Assembly (NCBI GenBank): GCA_014238595.1
Contig: JABAAV010000036.1
Location: 1 to 14,401 of the forward strand
From: Myxococcales bacterium
GTDB taxonomy: Bacteria; Myxococcota_A; Polyangia; Haliangiales; J016
Length of the DNA: 14,401 bases
Direction: 5' to 3'
Below the pieces are notes generated by a model that was given only the letters and a program-made list of their open reading frames with translations, was not told the DNA's origin and ran no database searches. This document shows, piece after piece, positions 1-7,852 of the stretch (its first letter is position 1; each line of letters begins with the position of its first letter). Made by a program: the position numbers and the translations under genes.

Positions 1-3000
1 TTTGTTTGTCAGGCGGATATTTCCAACGTTGCAACGTTCTTCTGACAAGGATCTTTAGTTTTGCTCTCACACTATCTCGGACTTGCCAGTCCACCGTGGT
101 GGACTTTCTGAGTTTTTCCGTTATCTCAACGGCGATTTTTTTAAGAGTCTCATCGCCTAGTTTACGAACAGCACTTTCGTTATTTGCCAGCGCATCATAA
201 AAAGCTAATTCATCGGGGTTAAGTTGCAGTGCTACTTCACGAGTTAGATCAGCCTGAATATCTTTTGCTATTTGAATGAGTTCTTCTATAATTTGTTCTG
301 GTTCAATGTTGCGATTATTATATTTAATCAGTGTTTCTTGAAGTCGTTCCGAGAATTTCTTTTCTTGGACAATATTATTGTGCATTTTGGATTTTATTCC
401 GTCTTTACATAATGTTTTTAACAGTTCAACAGCTAAGTTTTTATACTTTATTTTCCGAATATCATCTAAAAAACTATCAGAAAATAGATTGCTCTCAGAA
501 TTATCTATTTCGCATAGTTCCAAAAGATCAACAATACCACCTGGGATTACAGCATTATCAAGAATTCGTTTGAATACTGAGGTTTTCTGTTCTTGAGCAT
601 GTTTTTTATCAACGGAGTTTGATTTTTTAATGATGACCTTAATCTGCGAATAAAAAGCAATTTCTTTTTTTAGATATTTCGTTTCTTCTAAAGTACTGCA
701 TAATGCATACAATTTATTAACTTCTAATACTAAGTCGAAGAAGCGTTTTTTCTTGTCGTCTGATTCAAGAATGTGATTGGCAGCAGACCTTAATAACTCT
801 TGTGCATTATGTTCTAATTCTGAAATGTCAAAACTGTTACTCTGTGGTGTTTTTGAAAAAAGGCCACGTAATGCATCAATCTTTTCACGTAAAAAATCGA
901 AAGATTTATATATATCTACGGTGAATTCACTATTGTCATCTGAATCGATATATGTTCTGAATGCTTGTTTTAGTTCTTGGATAATACCAAGATAATCGAC
1001 TATCCTCCCATCAGGTTTGTCTTTGAACACACGATTGACCCGAGCAATCGCCTGCATCAAGTTGTGACCCTTCATTGGTTTATCGATATACATCGTATGA
1101 CAACAAGGGACATCAAACCCTGTCAGCCACATATCTCTAACAATCACCAATTTAAGAGGATCGCTGGGATCTTTAAAACGTCTCTCCAATCGCTTCTTTG
1201 TTTCTTTGTTGTAAATATGTGGTTGAAGTTCTGGTTTATCTGAGGCCGATCCAGTCATGATTATTTTAATCGTGCCTTTTTCTGGATCCTTGTCATGCCA
1301 TTGTGGTTGTAATTTCACAATTTCATTATATAAATTTACACAAATGTTGCGGCTCATCCCAACAATCATACCTTTTCCCTCTATAGTGGCAGTACGTGTC
1401 TCAAAATGGGTGATTAGATCTTCCGCTATTTGCGTTAAACGAGGTGTAGCCCCAACAAGTTTTTCAAGGCGACTCCAATTTCCTTTGGTTTGTTCACGTT
1501 TATAGATATCTTCTTCATCTTCAATCACTTCTTCAAATTCATCAGATAGTTTTGCTATATCAGCATGGTTTAAATCTAATTTTGCATGACGAGATTCATG
1601 GGAAATTCGTACAGTGACTCCATCGTTGTAAGCATCTTCAATGTCATAGATAGAAACATAATCACCAAATACAGCACGAGTATCTTTGTCTTCTGTTGAA
1701 ATTGGTGTGCCTGTAAAACCAATAAACGAAGCAAAAGGCAAAGCGTCACGCAGGTGTGTGGCATAACCAAATGTATAGTGACCGTCATTGTTCAACGTAG
1801 CTTTAAATCCATAATGGCTTCGATGTGCTTCATCTGAGATGACAACAATGTTACGCCGATTATTTAATACAGGATAACTTGACTCACCACTAAGAAGGGT
1901 AAACTTTTGTATGGTGGTAAATATAATGCCGCCAGCTTCCCGTTCGCTAAGTAGTTGTCTTAAGGCGTCACGATCGCCAGCTTGAATTGGTGTTTGTTCT
2001 AAAAGTTCAACCGCATTGGAGAAAGTTGAAAACAATTGACCATCAAGGTCGTTTCTATCCGTGACAACAACAATGGTTGGGTTGTACATGTCGCGTTGTT
2101 TCAATAGTTTACCCGCATAACAACACATCGTCATGCTTTTACCACTACCTTGTGTATGCCAAACAATACCTGCTTTTCTACTTCTAGGTATCACTTCATC
2201 GCCATAGCGTGCGCGTTTTTCAGAAATACCATCAGGTTGTTGTTTCAATGCCGAGGCAATGATTGTCGCCTTGACGGCTTCTCGTGCTGCATGAAATTGA
2301 TGATATCCAGCAATTTTTTTAGAAATTTTCCCAGTATCGTTTTCAAATAATACAAAAAAACGAATGTAATCAAGAAGCAATTCACGATCAAAAAAACCTT
2401 TGACCACCGTTTCTAATTGCCATTTTACTTGTGGTTTGTCGTTTTCATTTTTAATCGTGTGCCAAGGCATAAAACGATCACGTTCGGCGGTTAGTGAACC
2501 TATGCGTGCATTAAATCCATCACTGATAATCAAGGCTTCGTTATAAACAAACAGATTTGATAGTTCATCTTTGTACGTTTGAATTTGATCAAATGCTTCC
2601 CAAACATCTGTTTTTTCTGTGACTGGATTTTTTAATTCTAATACGGCAATGGGTAAACCATTAATAAAGCAAATAACATCAGGTCGTCGATGCTGTTTAG
2701 TTCCGCTGATCGTAAATTGGTTAACGACAGCGAATTGATTGTTCGCCAGATTTTCAAAATCGATTAAAAACACGTGATCAGAAATGGTCTTGCCATCATT
2801 TTTTTTGAATTCGACCGGAACGCCTTCAAGCAACAATCGATGAAAGGCGTGATTATTTGTAATAAGATCCATGCTTTCAGGTTTTAACGCGATGACTTTT
2901 AACTGTTCATAGCAATTGTCGAGTTGATCGCTAGGGATATGTTTGTTGATACGTTTAAAAGCATCAAACAAATGTGCATCCAGAATGACTTGTGCGTAAT

Positions 3001-3112
3001 CAGAACGCATCGGTGTTGCGCTATCTGGCGCAATGTCGGGCCCATGTAGTACATCCCAGCCGCCTTCCCGAAACCAGTCTAAGCAGAGGTTTTCTAATTG
3101 TTCTTCGTTCAT
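1..3112 (-). CDS. hsdR: Type I restriction enzyme subunit HsdR (3' end outside window)
   Basis: Motor and endonuclease subunit of a type I restriction enzyme: it translocates DNA using ATP and cuts unmethylated DNA. The frame is open from ATG 3112 to the window edge (1037 codons) with no stop. It ends in RWKYPPDKQ, a typical HsdR C-terminal stretch, so probably only a short tail is missing; EcoR124I HsdR has about 1038 residues. The N-terminal PD-(D/E)XK nuclease is seen as P144-D145 followed by E159-L-K161. The helicase motor follows: Walker A HTQGSGKS with Lys at residue 325, DEAH at 427-430, GFTGTP, a TGFDVP motif and QAIARVNR (motif VI). A strong AGGAG lies 7 nt before the ATG, inside the last codons of the upstream abi-like gene, 4 bp away. 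All seen motifs are intact. The type IC flavour is an inference from length and motif style. Confidence 0.96.
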   Translation of the reverse strand, partial: MNEEQLENLCLDWFREGGWDVLHGPDIAPDSATPMRSDYAQVILDAHLFDAFKRINKHIPSDQLDNCYEQLKVIALKPESMDLITNNHAFHRLLLEGVPVEFKKNDGKTISDHVFLIDFENLANNQFAVVNQFTISGTKQHRRPDVICFINGLPIAVLELKNPVTEKTDVWEAFDQIQTYKDELSNLFVYNEALIISDGFNARIGSLTAERDRFMPWHTIKNENDKPQVKWQLETVVKGFFDRELLLDYIRFFVLFENDTGKISKKIAGYHQFHAAREAVKATIIASALKQQPDGISEKRARYGDEVIPRSRKAGIVWHTQGSGKSMTMCCYAGKLLKQRDMYNPTIVVVTDRNDLDGQLFSTFSNAVELLEQTPIQAGDRDALRQLLSEREAGGIIFTTIQKFTLLSGESSYPVLNNRRNIVVISDEAHRSHYGFKATLNNDGHYTFGYATHLRDALPFASFIGFTGTPISTEDKDTRAVFGDYVSIYDIEDAYNDGVTVRISHESRHAKLDLNHADIAKLSDEFEEVIEDEEDIYKREQTKGNWSRLEKLVGATPRLTQIAEDLITHFETRTATIEGKGMIVGMSRNICVNLYNEIVKLQPQWHDKDPEKGTIKIIMTGSASDKPELQPHIYNKETKKRLERRFKDPSDPLKLVIVRDMWLTGFDVPCCHTMYIDKPMKGHNLMQAIARVNRVFKDKPDGRIVDYLGIIQELKQAFRTYIDSDDNSEFTVDIYKSFDFLREKIDALRGLFSKTPQSNSFDISELEHNAQELLRSAANHILESDDKKKRFFDLVLEVNKLYALCSTLEETKYLKKEIAFYSQIKVIIKKSNSVDKKHAQEQKTSVFKRILDNAVIPGGIVDLLELCEIDNSESNLFSDSFLDDIRKIKYKNLAVELLKTLCKDGIKSKMHNNIVQEKKFSERLQETLIKYNNRNIEPEQIIEELIQIAKDIQADLTREVALQLNPDELAFYDALANNESAVRKLGDETLKKIAVEITEKLRKSTTVDWQVRDSVRAKLKILVRRTLQRWKYPPDKQ

Positions 3113-3116
3113 TGAT

Positions 3117-3794
3117 TTACTCCTCTTGCTCTTCTTCTTTCGTTGATAAATATTGAAGCAACATCTCTCTATAAGCTTGTTCATCGGTATTAAATATTAT
3201 TTTACTTGCTGGAATAATTAGCGTCTGATTCTCTCCGAGTGGGATTTCATACTCATCCCATTGACCGTCACAAAAATCATTAAATTCTGGGTAGTCGTTA
3301 TAAAAAATTCGCGCGGCAATGCTAGGGTCTTTATTAGCTTTATGCTTAAAAATTAATAGCCCAGACAGTGCATCTACCATTTTTGCGACCATTTCTGCTT
3401 CCGGTATTTCTATTGGGTTATTATAAAACCCATCATCGCCATGAGAAGCTGCTCCAAAACGGTTTCTTAGCTCTGCAACTTGATGCACTAGGTTGCTACC
3501 AATACGTTTGAATATGCTATCTGCCTCAGCATTTCGATTTAGGACTAAAGAATCCTTCACGGTACGAAAAAGTGGATTCATGTCCTGATCGATCTTCGGA
3601 TCAACAACCCTATCTAGTAGAATCGTTTTGAAAACACTTTCTAATAATGATTTAGATGTATCCAACACTAACGCTGCATCACCAGATACGATTGCTTGTT
3701 CGACTCTTTCTTTTTGCTCAATAAGGTGTACAGCATCACCCATGCTCACAAGGGCGCTTGTTACACTTCGCAATCGAAATCCTGAATCAATCAT
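3117..3794 (-). CDS. Abortive-infection-type protein (Abi_C / HEPN-like) inside the hsd operon
   Basis: A 225-residue protein whose middle resembles the Abi_C (abortive infection C-terminus) family. The key stretch is ELRNRFGAASHG at residues 108-119. It gives R112-x5-H118 (or R110-x7-H118), the kind of Arg...His pair used as the RNase site in HEPN proteins. An N-terminal helical half (residues 1-105) precedes it. The C-terminus is acidic (KEEEQEE). Its ATG shares an ATGA with the hsdS stop (3791-3794), there is only a weak ribosome site, and hsdR starts 4 bp after its stop, so it is translationally coupled on both sides. The position between hsdS and hsdR suggests a backup that stops growth if restriction fails; that role is inferred. 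The family call comes from recognising the RN...HG motif and could be wrong. An RNase role is not shown. Confidence 0.8.
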   Translation of the reverse strand: MIDSGFRLRSVTSALVSMGDAVHLIEQKERVEQAIVSGDAALVLDTSKSLLESVFKTILLDRVVDPKIDQDMNPLFRTVKDSLVLNRNAEADSIFKRIGSNLVHQVAELRNRFGAASHGDDGFYNNPIEIPEAEMVAKMVDALSGLLIFKHKANKDPSIAARIFYNDYPEFNDFCDGQWDEYEIPLGENQTLIIPASKIIFNTDEQAYREMLLQYLSTKEEEQEE

Positions 3795-5170
3795 ACAGTA
3801 TGCTCGTTTAATGATTTCTTGCCAGACAATAGTTGAGGGAGAAGAGTGTCTCGTATGTTTGATAAAGCTCTAATTTCTTCTACCGCTGCATGAATTTTTT
3901 CATACAGTGCTTGAGCTTGAGTGCTGTATTTTTTTATTATGTTTTCAGTCGGTACGATTACTGAAATTGGCCTAAAGTTCTTTTTGCTGATTTCAGCAAA
4001 TGTGGTTCCACTAGCACGCTGTTTTATTTCATCCATATTCGATACAGTCCATTGCAGAGTAAACTCAGGCGATAGAAGCTTTTCACATTGCATGGCAATG
4101 TATCCTTGATTAATAGCTACAGGTACTTTTGCTAGAGCTAAGTATCCAACGGGAGCTCTTGATGACATTAGGACAGTATTTACCGGGAGCAATCCTGAAC
4201 TTATTTTTTCTAAACCTGCTTCAGTTATTTTACGTTCTGTGTTTGCCAGCACTTTATCTCGCAAATTGGACAGATCTTTTGGGGTGGTCCAGTGAATTGA
4301 GCCATTTTCCCAGAAATCTTTGTTTTTGGTTGAAGGCGTGCCTCCACCGCTAATCTGAACTTCTTCCCCAATAGTGCTGATACTCCATCCCTTCGGAATA
4401 TCTCCAAGTTCAGATTCCTGCATAGCAGACGGAAAAAGCGCGGCAGTTTGGGCGAGTTGTTCGTAAGTCTCAGGGTTTTCTTGCTTTAATTCAGCCAATT
4501 GCTCAGGGCTTTTTGCAGCGATAATACTCATGGCCGCAAGGTTCGCATCTGCATCGCTGCCTCCTTTTTTCAACACCGCTATTTTTTCTCTCACTGGATC
4601 AAAATCGACAAACCAGCTTTTGAATAAGGCTTGTGCGATTTGTTCGAGGATTAGATTTGATTTGTTGTTTACGGCTATCTTGTCATCGATTGCTTTTAGA
4701 AATTTACCAGCTTTCTTTCTTATGTTTTTATCAGGATAGTCGAACTCAAACTCTGCCAGTGATTGCCAGTCTACTCTCTGTCGACCAGATGTTCCTTCCA
4801 TACGTGACTGTGCGTAGGCTCTGAATACTGGGTGCCTTGCAAGGTAATAAACATAGTCCTCATCGAAATTCGATTCTTTAGCGGACATGACAATAAATTC
4901 TGTTGAGCCATGTCCATGCTCCTCTTGCTTTAAACAGTTTATTTTTGCTGTCTTGCCATTCTCAAGACAAGGTGTAATTCGTGCAAATAAAATATCACCG
5001 TTTTTAAACTTAGAACCTCCGCCCTTAAATTCTTTTTCCTTCAAATAACTAACATCACGATTATCAACTGGCAATGCTGCCATTTCGATGAAGGGCTTTA
5101 GTTCTCCCTTTTTAATCGGTCGTTTAGGATTGAAATCGATAATATTCGATAGTTTTTTGTTAAAGCTCAT
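3791..5170 (-). CDS. hsdS: Type I restriction specificity subunit HsdS
   Basis: DNA-recognition subunit shared by the methylase and the restriction complex. The 459 residues show the normal two-half plan. The first target recognition domain is about residues 1-150 (IDFNPKRPIKKGE, FIEMAALP, GDILFARITPCLENGK). A central conserved spacer with two helices follows (FLKAIDDKIAVNNK, QALFKSWFVDFDPV, residues about 158-195). The second recognition domain is about 255-410 (GDIPKGWSISTIGE, SISGGGTPST-like opening, SSRAPVGYLAL). A distal conserved region ends the protein (ALSNIRDTLLPQLLSGK). A GAGG sits 7 nt before the ATG, and the start overlaps the stop of the small HsdM-tail ORF by 11 bp. Its own stop overlaps the next gene by 4 bp. 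There are no repeats or inversions suggesting phase-variable recognition domains. The target sequence cannot be read from the protein. Confidence 0.96.
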   Translation of the reverse strand: MSFNKKLSNIIDFNPKRPIKKGELKPFIEMAALPVDNRDVSYLKEKEFKGGGSKFKNGDILFARITPCLENGKTAKINCLKQEEHGHGSTEFIVMSAKESNFDEDYVYYLARHPVFRAYAQSRMEGTSGRQRVDWQSLAEFEFDYPDKNIRKKAGKFLKAIDDKIAVNNKSNLILEQIAQALFKSWFVDFDPVREKIAVLKKGGSDADANLAAMSIIAAKSPEQLAELKQENPETYEQLAQTAALFPSAMQESELGDIPKGWSISTIGEEVQISGGGTPSTKNKDFWENGSIHWTTPKDLSNLRDKVLANTERKITEAGLEKISSGLLPVNTVLMSSRAPVGYLALAKVPVAINQGYIAMQCEKLLSPEFTLQWTVSNMDEIKQRASGTTFAEISKKNFRPISVIVPTENIIKKYSTQAQALYEKIHAAVEEIRALSNIRDTLLPQLLSGKKSLNEHTV

Positions 5171-5285
5171 AACCCAACCTCAACAAGTTCTTTTTAATTG
5201 CGCCTTCTAAGTGGTCTGATCCTTCAAACTGATCTTTCAATTGAGCGGTTAGCTTGGTCATCATTTCAGGAAAAAGCACCCTCAT
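5160..5285 (-). CDS. 41-residue ORF matching the HsdM C-terminal tail
   Basis: A short frame from ATG 5285 to TAA 5160-5162. Residues 5-41 align with the last 37 residues of HsdM in this window: FPEMMTKLTAQLKDQFEGSD here against FPEKMQRLTAQLKTQFKESD there, both ending in a LGYxL tail. Roughly 60% of positions are identical, but the DNA has diverged, so this is not a fresh duplication. The ATG shares an ATGA with the mntA stop, has a good AGGAG at 5 nt, and the stop lies 11 bp inside hsdS. That overlap is what an intact hsdM-hsdS junction commonly looks like. I infer a leftover of an older hsdM, possibly kept because it couples translation into hsdS; it could also make a free HsdM-tail peptide. 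It lacks any methylase motif. Confidence 0.75.
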   Translation of the reverse strand: MRVLFPEMMTKLTAQLKDQFEGSDHLEGAIKKNLLRLGYEL

Positions 5286-5614
5286 GATATCTCCTCTATC
5301 TCAAAATCAGTCCTTGAAAACAATGTGACAGCACTATCGTCAATATGTGTTTTCAATGGGCGGTAGGCAATCAAATGATAGGTATTCACATCCACTGTCA
5401 TCGGTAAATTACTGTCGTCAAACAGACTCCAAATTCTATCTGTCATGGCCTGATCGAGATCACCATAAATCACTAGATCAATATCAGAGTTTTCACGATA
5501 GTGACCCGTAGCCCGTGAACCGAACAGAGCCACTGTTTCAATGTGCGACCTGAAGTGGTTGAGTATGGTTTTGATGGTGTACAGTTGGTTAGATTTGAGT
5601 CCGTGGTCAATCAT
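5282..5614 (-). CDS. mntA: MNT-type nucleotidyltransferase, MntA-like antidote
   Basis: A 110-residue minimal nucleotidyltransferase of the DNA polymerase beta fold. The signature is complete: G32-S33-R-A-T-G, then SDIDLVI with D44 and D46, and a third acidic residue D75 in VDVN. In studied HEPN/MNT pairs MntA moves AMP from ATP onto a tyrosine of the partner HEPN toxin and silences it. Here the partner gene lies just upstream, 7 bp away, and the stop of mntA overlaps the start of the HsdM-tail ORF. The enzyme looks intact while its usual target tyrosine is missing from the partner, so either it acts on another residue or protein, or it is a passenger. Placement inside an hsd operon suggests that it travels with the restriction system. 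Confidence 0.9.
   Translation of the reverse strand: MIDHGLKSNQLYTIKTILNHFRSHIETVALFGSRATGHYRENSDIDLVIYGDLDQAMTDRIWSLFDDSNLPMTVDVNTYHLIAYRPLKTHIDDSAVTLFSRTDFEIEEIS
5291..5295 (-). promoter_or_regulatory. Strong ribosome binding site for the HsdM-tail ORF
   Basis: AGGAG on the minus strand, 5 nt before ATG 5285, inside the last codons of mntA. It is among the best ribosome sites in the operon and the main reason to think the 41-codon ORF is translated rather than dead sequence. Confidence 0.6.
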
Positions 5615-5621
5615 TCGTTAC

Positions 5622-6068
5622 TCATGAGTTCGTCATTTGTTGTCTAGATTGGTTTTCTAGTAAAGACATATAAAGTTCTTCTAGGATATGAAGGTAATCT
5701 TTTTGTATTTCCTTAATGATAACTTCAAAGGTTTTGAAGTTATCATTAAGGGACATTTTATTTCTAGCATCGAGTGCTTTTATCCATACCTCACCATTGT
5801 TGATAATTTTAGCTTCGAATGCTGCTCTGATCACGGACATGGGTGTGATTTTATTCAAAACGATACCCTCAGATTTGAGATAATCTTTGAGGACATTCCA
5901 TGCCAATTCCCATGTGTATTCGAAGCGTTGAATCACGCCTTCTTTTTCTAGTTGAGTCAGTTCGCGTTCTTCCATGATGCCTATAGCTTCACGCAGTAAG
6001 GCAAATGCCCGTTTGTAATTGTCGAAACGGTATACCCAGCGTGGTTTGTCCTGTGGTTGTTTGTTCAT
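5622..6068 (-). CDS. hepT: HEPN-family protein, HepT/HI0074-like, active-site motif degenerate
   Basis: A 148-residue helical protein of the nucleotidyltransferase substrate-binding (HI0074) family. Visible family marks are RFDNYKRAFALLREAI (14-29), LEKEGVIQRFEYTWELAWNV (40-59), PMSVIRAAFEA (76-86) and ALDARNKMS (98-106). Related HepT toxins cleave RNA through R-X4-H-X-Y. In this protein the Arg is present (R102), but the His position is L107 and the Tyr position is D109. So neither the catalytic base nor the AMP acceptor is there. The change falls in one arm of a perfect inverted repeat at 5711-5751. An AGGAAA lies before the ATG and hsdM ends 17 bp upstream. I infer an inactivated toxin or a purely structural partner of MntA. 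The frame itself is intact. Confidence 0.88.
   Translation of the reverse strand: MNKQPQDKPRWVYRFDNYKRAFALLREAIGIMEERELTQLEKEGVIQRFEYTWELAWNVLKDYLKSEGIVLNKITPMSVIRAAFEAKIINNGEVWIKALDARNKMSLNDNFKTFEVIIKEIQKDYLHILEELYMSLLENQSRQQMTNS
5711..5751. repeat. Perfect 19-bp inverted repeat within the HEPN gene
   Basis: Left arm 5711-5729 is ccttaatgataacttcaaa, the loop is ggt (5730-5732), and the right arm 5733-5751 is its exact reverse complement. In the coding frame the loop is the codon of T113, and the codons on either side mirror each other: L107/K119, N108/I118, D109/I117, N110/V116, F111/E115, K112/F114. The arm encoding residues 107-112 is where the HEPN family has its His-x-Tyr. Confidence 0.95.
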
Positions 6069-6085
6069 CGTGATATTTCCTTGCG

Positions 6086-7852
6086 TTACAATGTATATCC
6101 AAGAGTTTTGAGATTTTGTTTGATTTCATGTTCCAATCGATCGGATTCTTTAAATTGGGTCTTGAGCTGTGCCGTTAGGCGCTGCATTTTTTCAGGGAAA
6201 GGCTCATCGTCAGTCTCGATGTCTGCTGCGCCCACATATCGCCCTGGCGTTAACACAAAGTCATGCTTTTGAATGTCTTCTAATGCAGCGGAATAACAAA
6301 AGCCTTTCTCATCTTCATATCCAACACCTGATTGCCATGTATGATAGATGGTGACGATTTTTTTGATATCTTGTTGTGTAAAGTCTCGCAATACACGGTC
6401 TTTCATAAATCCAAGCGTGCGTGCATCAATAAAGAGGGTTTTTCCCTGACGATCACGCTTTCCTTCTCCTCCTTTTTTGTTTTTAGTTAAAAACCAAATA
6501 CAAGCGGGAATTTGAGTGTTGGTAAATAACTGTCCAGGTAGTGCCACCATACATTCAACAAGATCGGCTTCAAGAAGGGCTTTGCGAATGTTATCTTCAT
6601 TATTGGTGTTTGAACTCATCGATCCATTGGCCAACAATAAGCCCATGGAGCCGTTATCCTTGTCGAGGTGATGCAGCATGTGCTGAATCCAAGCATAGTT
6701 AGCATTACCTTGTGGTGGCGTACCGTATTTCCAGCGTACGTCATCCTCTAATTTTTCATTCCACCATTCTTTAACATTGAATGGTGGGTTGGCCATGACA
6801 AAGTTTGCACGTAAATCTGGATGCTGATCATCAAGGAAGGAATCTGCGTTCTTTTTGCCAAAGTTAAAATCAATCCCTCGAATGGCCATATTCATGGCTG
6901 CTAGCTTCCAGGTGGTAGGGTTACTTTCTTGGCCATACACCGAAATATGCTTTTTCTGCTCGGCGGCGTTGTAGTGTTTTGCATCGGCATCAGATTCGAT
7001 GAATTTATCGTTAGAGACAAAGAAGCCGCCTGCACCCATGGCTGGATCATAAACACGCCCTTGATAAGGTTGGAGCATTTCAATAATTAAAGTCACGATA
7101 CTTTTAGGGGTATAATATTGGCCGCCTTGCTTACCTTCGGCTAGGGCGAATTGTCCAAGGAAGTATTCATAGATGTGACCGAGAATATCTTTGCTGTGAA
7201 GATCGAGCTTTTGGCCTTTGTATTCTGGATTGTGAAAACTGGTGTCTGAGAACTTATTTATGAGCTCGGTTAAGTTATGTCTGTCTACTTCATAACGGCT
7301 AATGCGAGGTAAAATTCTCTTTAATTTTGGATTGGCGAGCTTGTCCTCTATTTTGTAGGTTTCGATGGATTCAAGTGCGTTGTCTATCAATTTTGAAATA
7401 GAAGTGAGTTTGAACTTTTCTCCATTGTCCAGTAGAATTTCAGTGCCAATTGGAAGAGCGGCCGAGCTTTGTAAAAAGTCCCAGCGTGCTTGTTTGGGTA
7501 CCCAGAACACATTTTTCTCTTGGTAGTAATCGTGTAATTCAAGCTCCGTATTTAGCGCAACATCGTATTCTTTATCTGAGTCATAGTTTTTACGCGGCAT
7601 GTAGTAAATATTGTCATCGCTGTTATCTTCGGTGAATAATCGGCGTAGTTCCGTTTGGCGCTCGTCAAAGGCATCGGAAACATATTTCAAAAAGATTAAA
7701 CCCAGCACAACGTGCTTATAATTTGCTGCATCAAGGTTGTTACGAAGCCGGTCGGCTGCTTTCCAGAGCTTGTCATCAAGCTCTTTCAAAAACTGCTGTT
7801 CTGCATCTTGCACCGTGATGTTTTTTGATTTTGGAGTGTGTTTTTTACCCAT
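6086..7852 (-). CDS. hsdM: Type I modification methylase subunit HsdM
   Basis: N6-adenine methyltransferase of the type I complex; with HsdS it protects host sites. 588 residues. An N-terminal helical HsdM domain covers about 20-175 (FLKELDDKLWKAADRLR, GLIFLKYVSDAF). The SAM-binding motif I is VYDPAMGAGGFF at 268-278. Just before it stands GGQYYTPKSIV (243-253), the typical lead-in. The catalytic NPPF is at 355-358. The protein ends in LTAQLKTQF...LGYTL, the tail that is partly copied at 5160-5285. It is longer than EcoR124I HsdM (about 520). An AGGAA lies about 13 nt before the ATG. It heads the operon, with 265 bp of non-coding DNA separating it from the HrgA-like gene. Nothing looks broken. 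Confidence 0.96.
   Translation of the reverse strand: MGKKHTPKSKNITVQDAEQQFLKELDDKLWKAADRLRNNLDAANYKHVVLGLIFLKYVSDAFDERQTELRRLFTEDNSDDNIYYMPRKNYDSDKEYDVALNTELELHDYYQEKNVFWVPKQARWDFLQSSAALPIGTEILLDNGEKFKLTSISKLIDNALESIETYKIEDKLANPKLKRILPRISRYEVDRHNLTELINKFSDTSFHNPEYKGQKLDLHSKDILGHIYEYFLGQFALAEGKQGGQYYTPKSIVTLIIEMLQPYQGRVYDPAMGAGGFFVSNDKFIESDADAKHYNAAEQKKHISVYGQESNPTTWKLAAMNMAIRGIDFNFGKKNADSFLDDQHPDLRANFVMANPPFNVKEWWNEKLEDDVRWKYGTPPQGNANYAWIQHMLHHLDKDNGSMGLLLANGSMSSNTNNEDNIRKALLEADLVECMVALPGQLFTNTQIPACIWFLTKNKKGGEGKRDRQGKTLFIDARTLGFMKDRVLRDFTQQDIKKIVTIYHTWQSGVGYEDEKGFCYSAALEDIQKHDFVLTPGRYVGAADIETDDEPFPEKMQRLTAQLKTQFKESDRLEHEIKQNLKTLGYTL

Noticed and set aside
1576..1788. Minus-strand 70-codon frame
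   Set aside because: Out-of-frame shadow of hsdR between the DEAH motif and later helicase motifs.
6..2350. Several plus-strand open frames of 60-90 codons
   Set aside because: They lie opposite the continuous hsdR frame, which carries all the conserved motifs; no family features or ribosome sites.
3791..5170. Phase-variable hsdS (inverted repeats or second hsdS copy)
   Set aside because: No second hsdS, recombinase or long inverted repeats seen in the window.
5688..5951. Plus-strand 87-codon frame containing LNDNFK and FEVIIK
   Set aside because: It repeats the peptide of the opposite strand only because of the palindrome; the HEPN gene on the minus strand explains the region.
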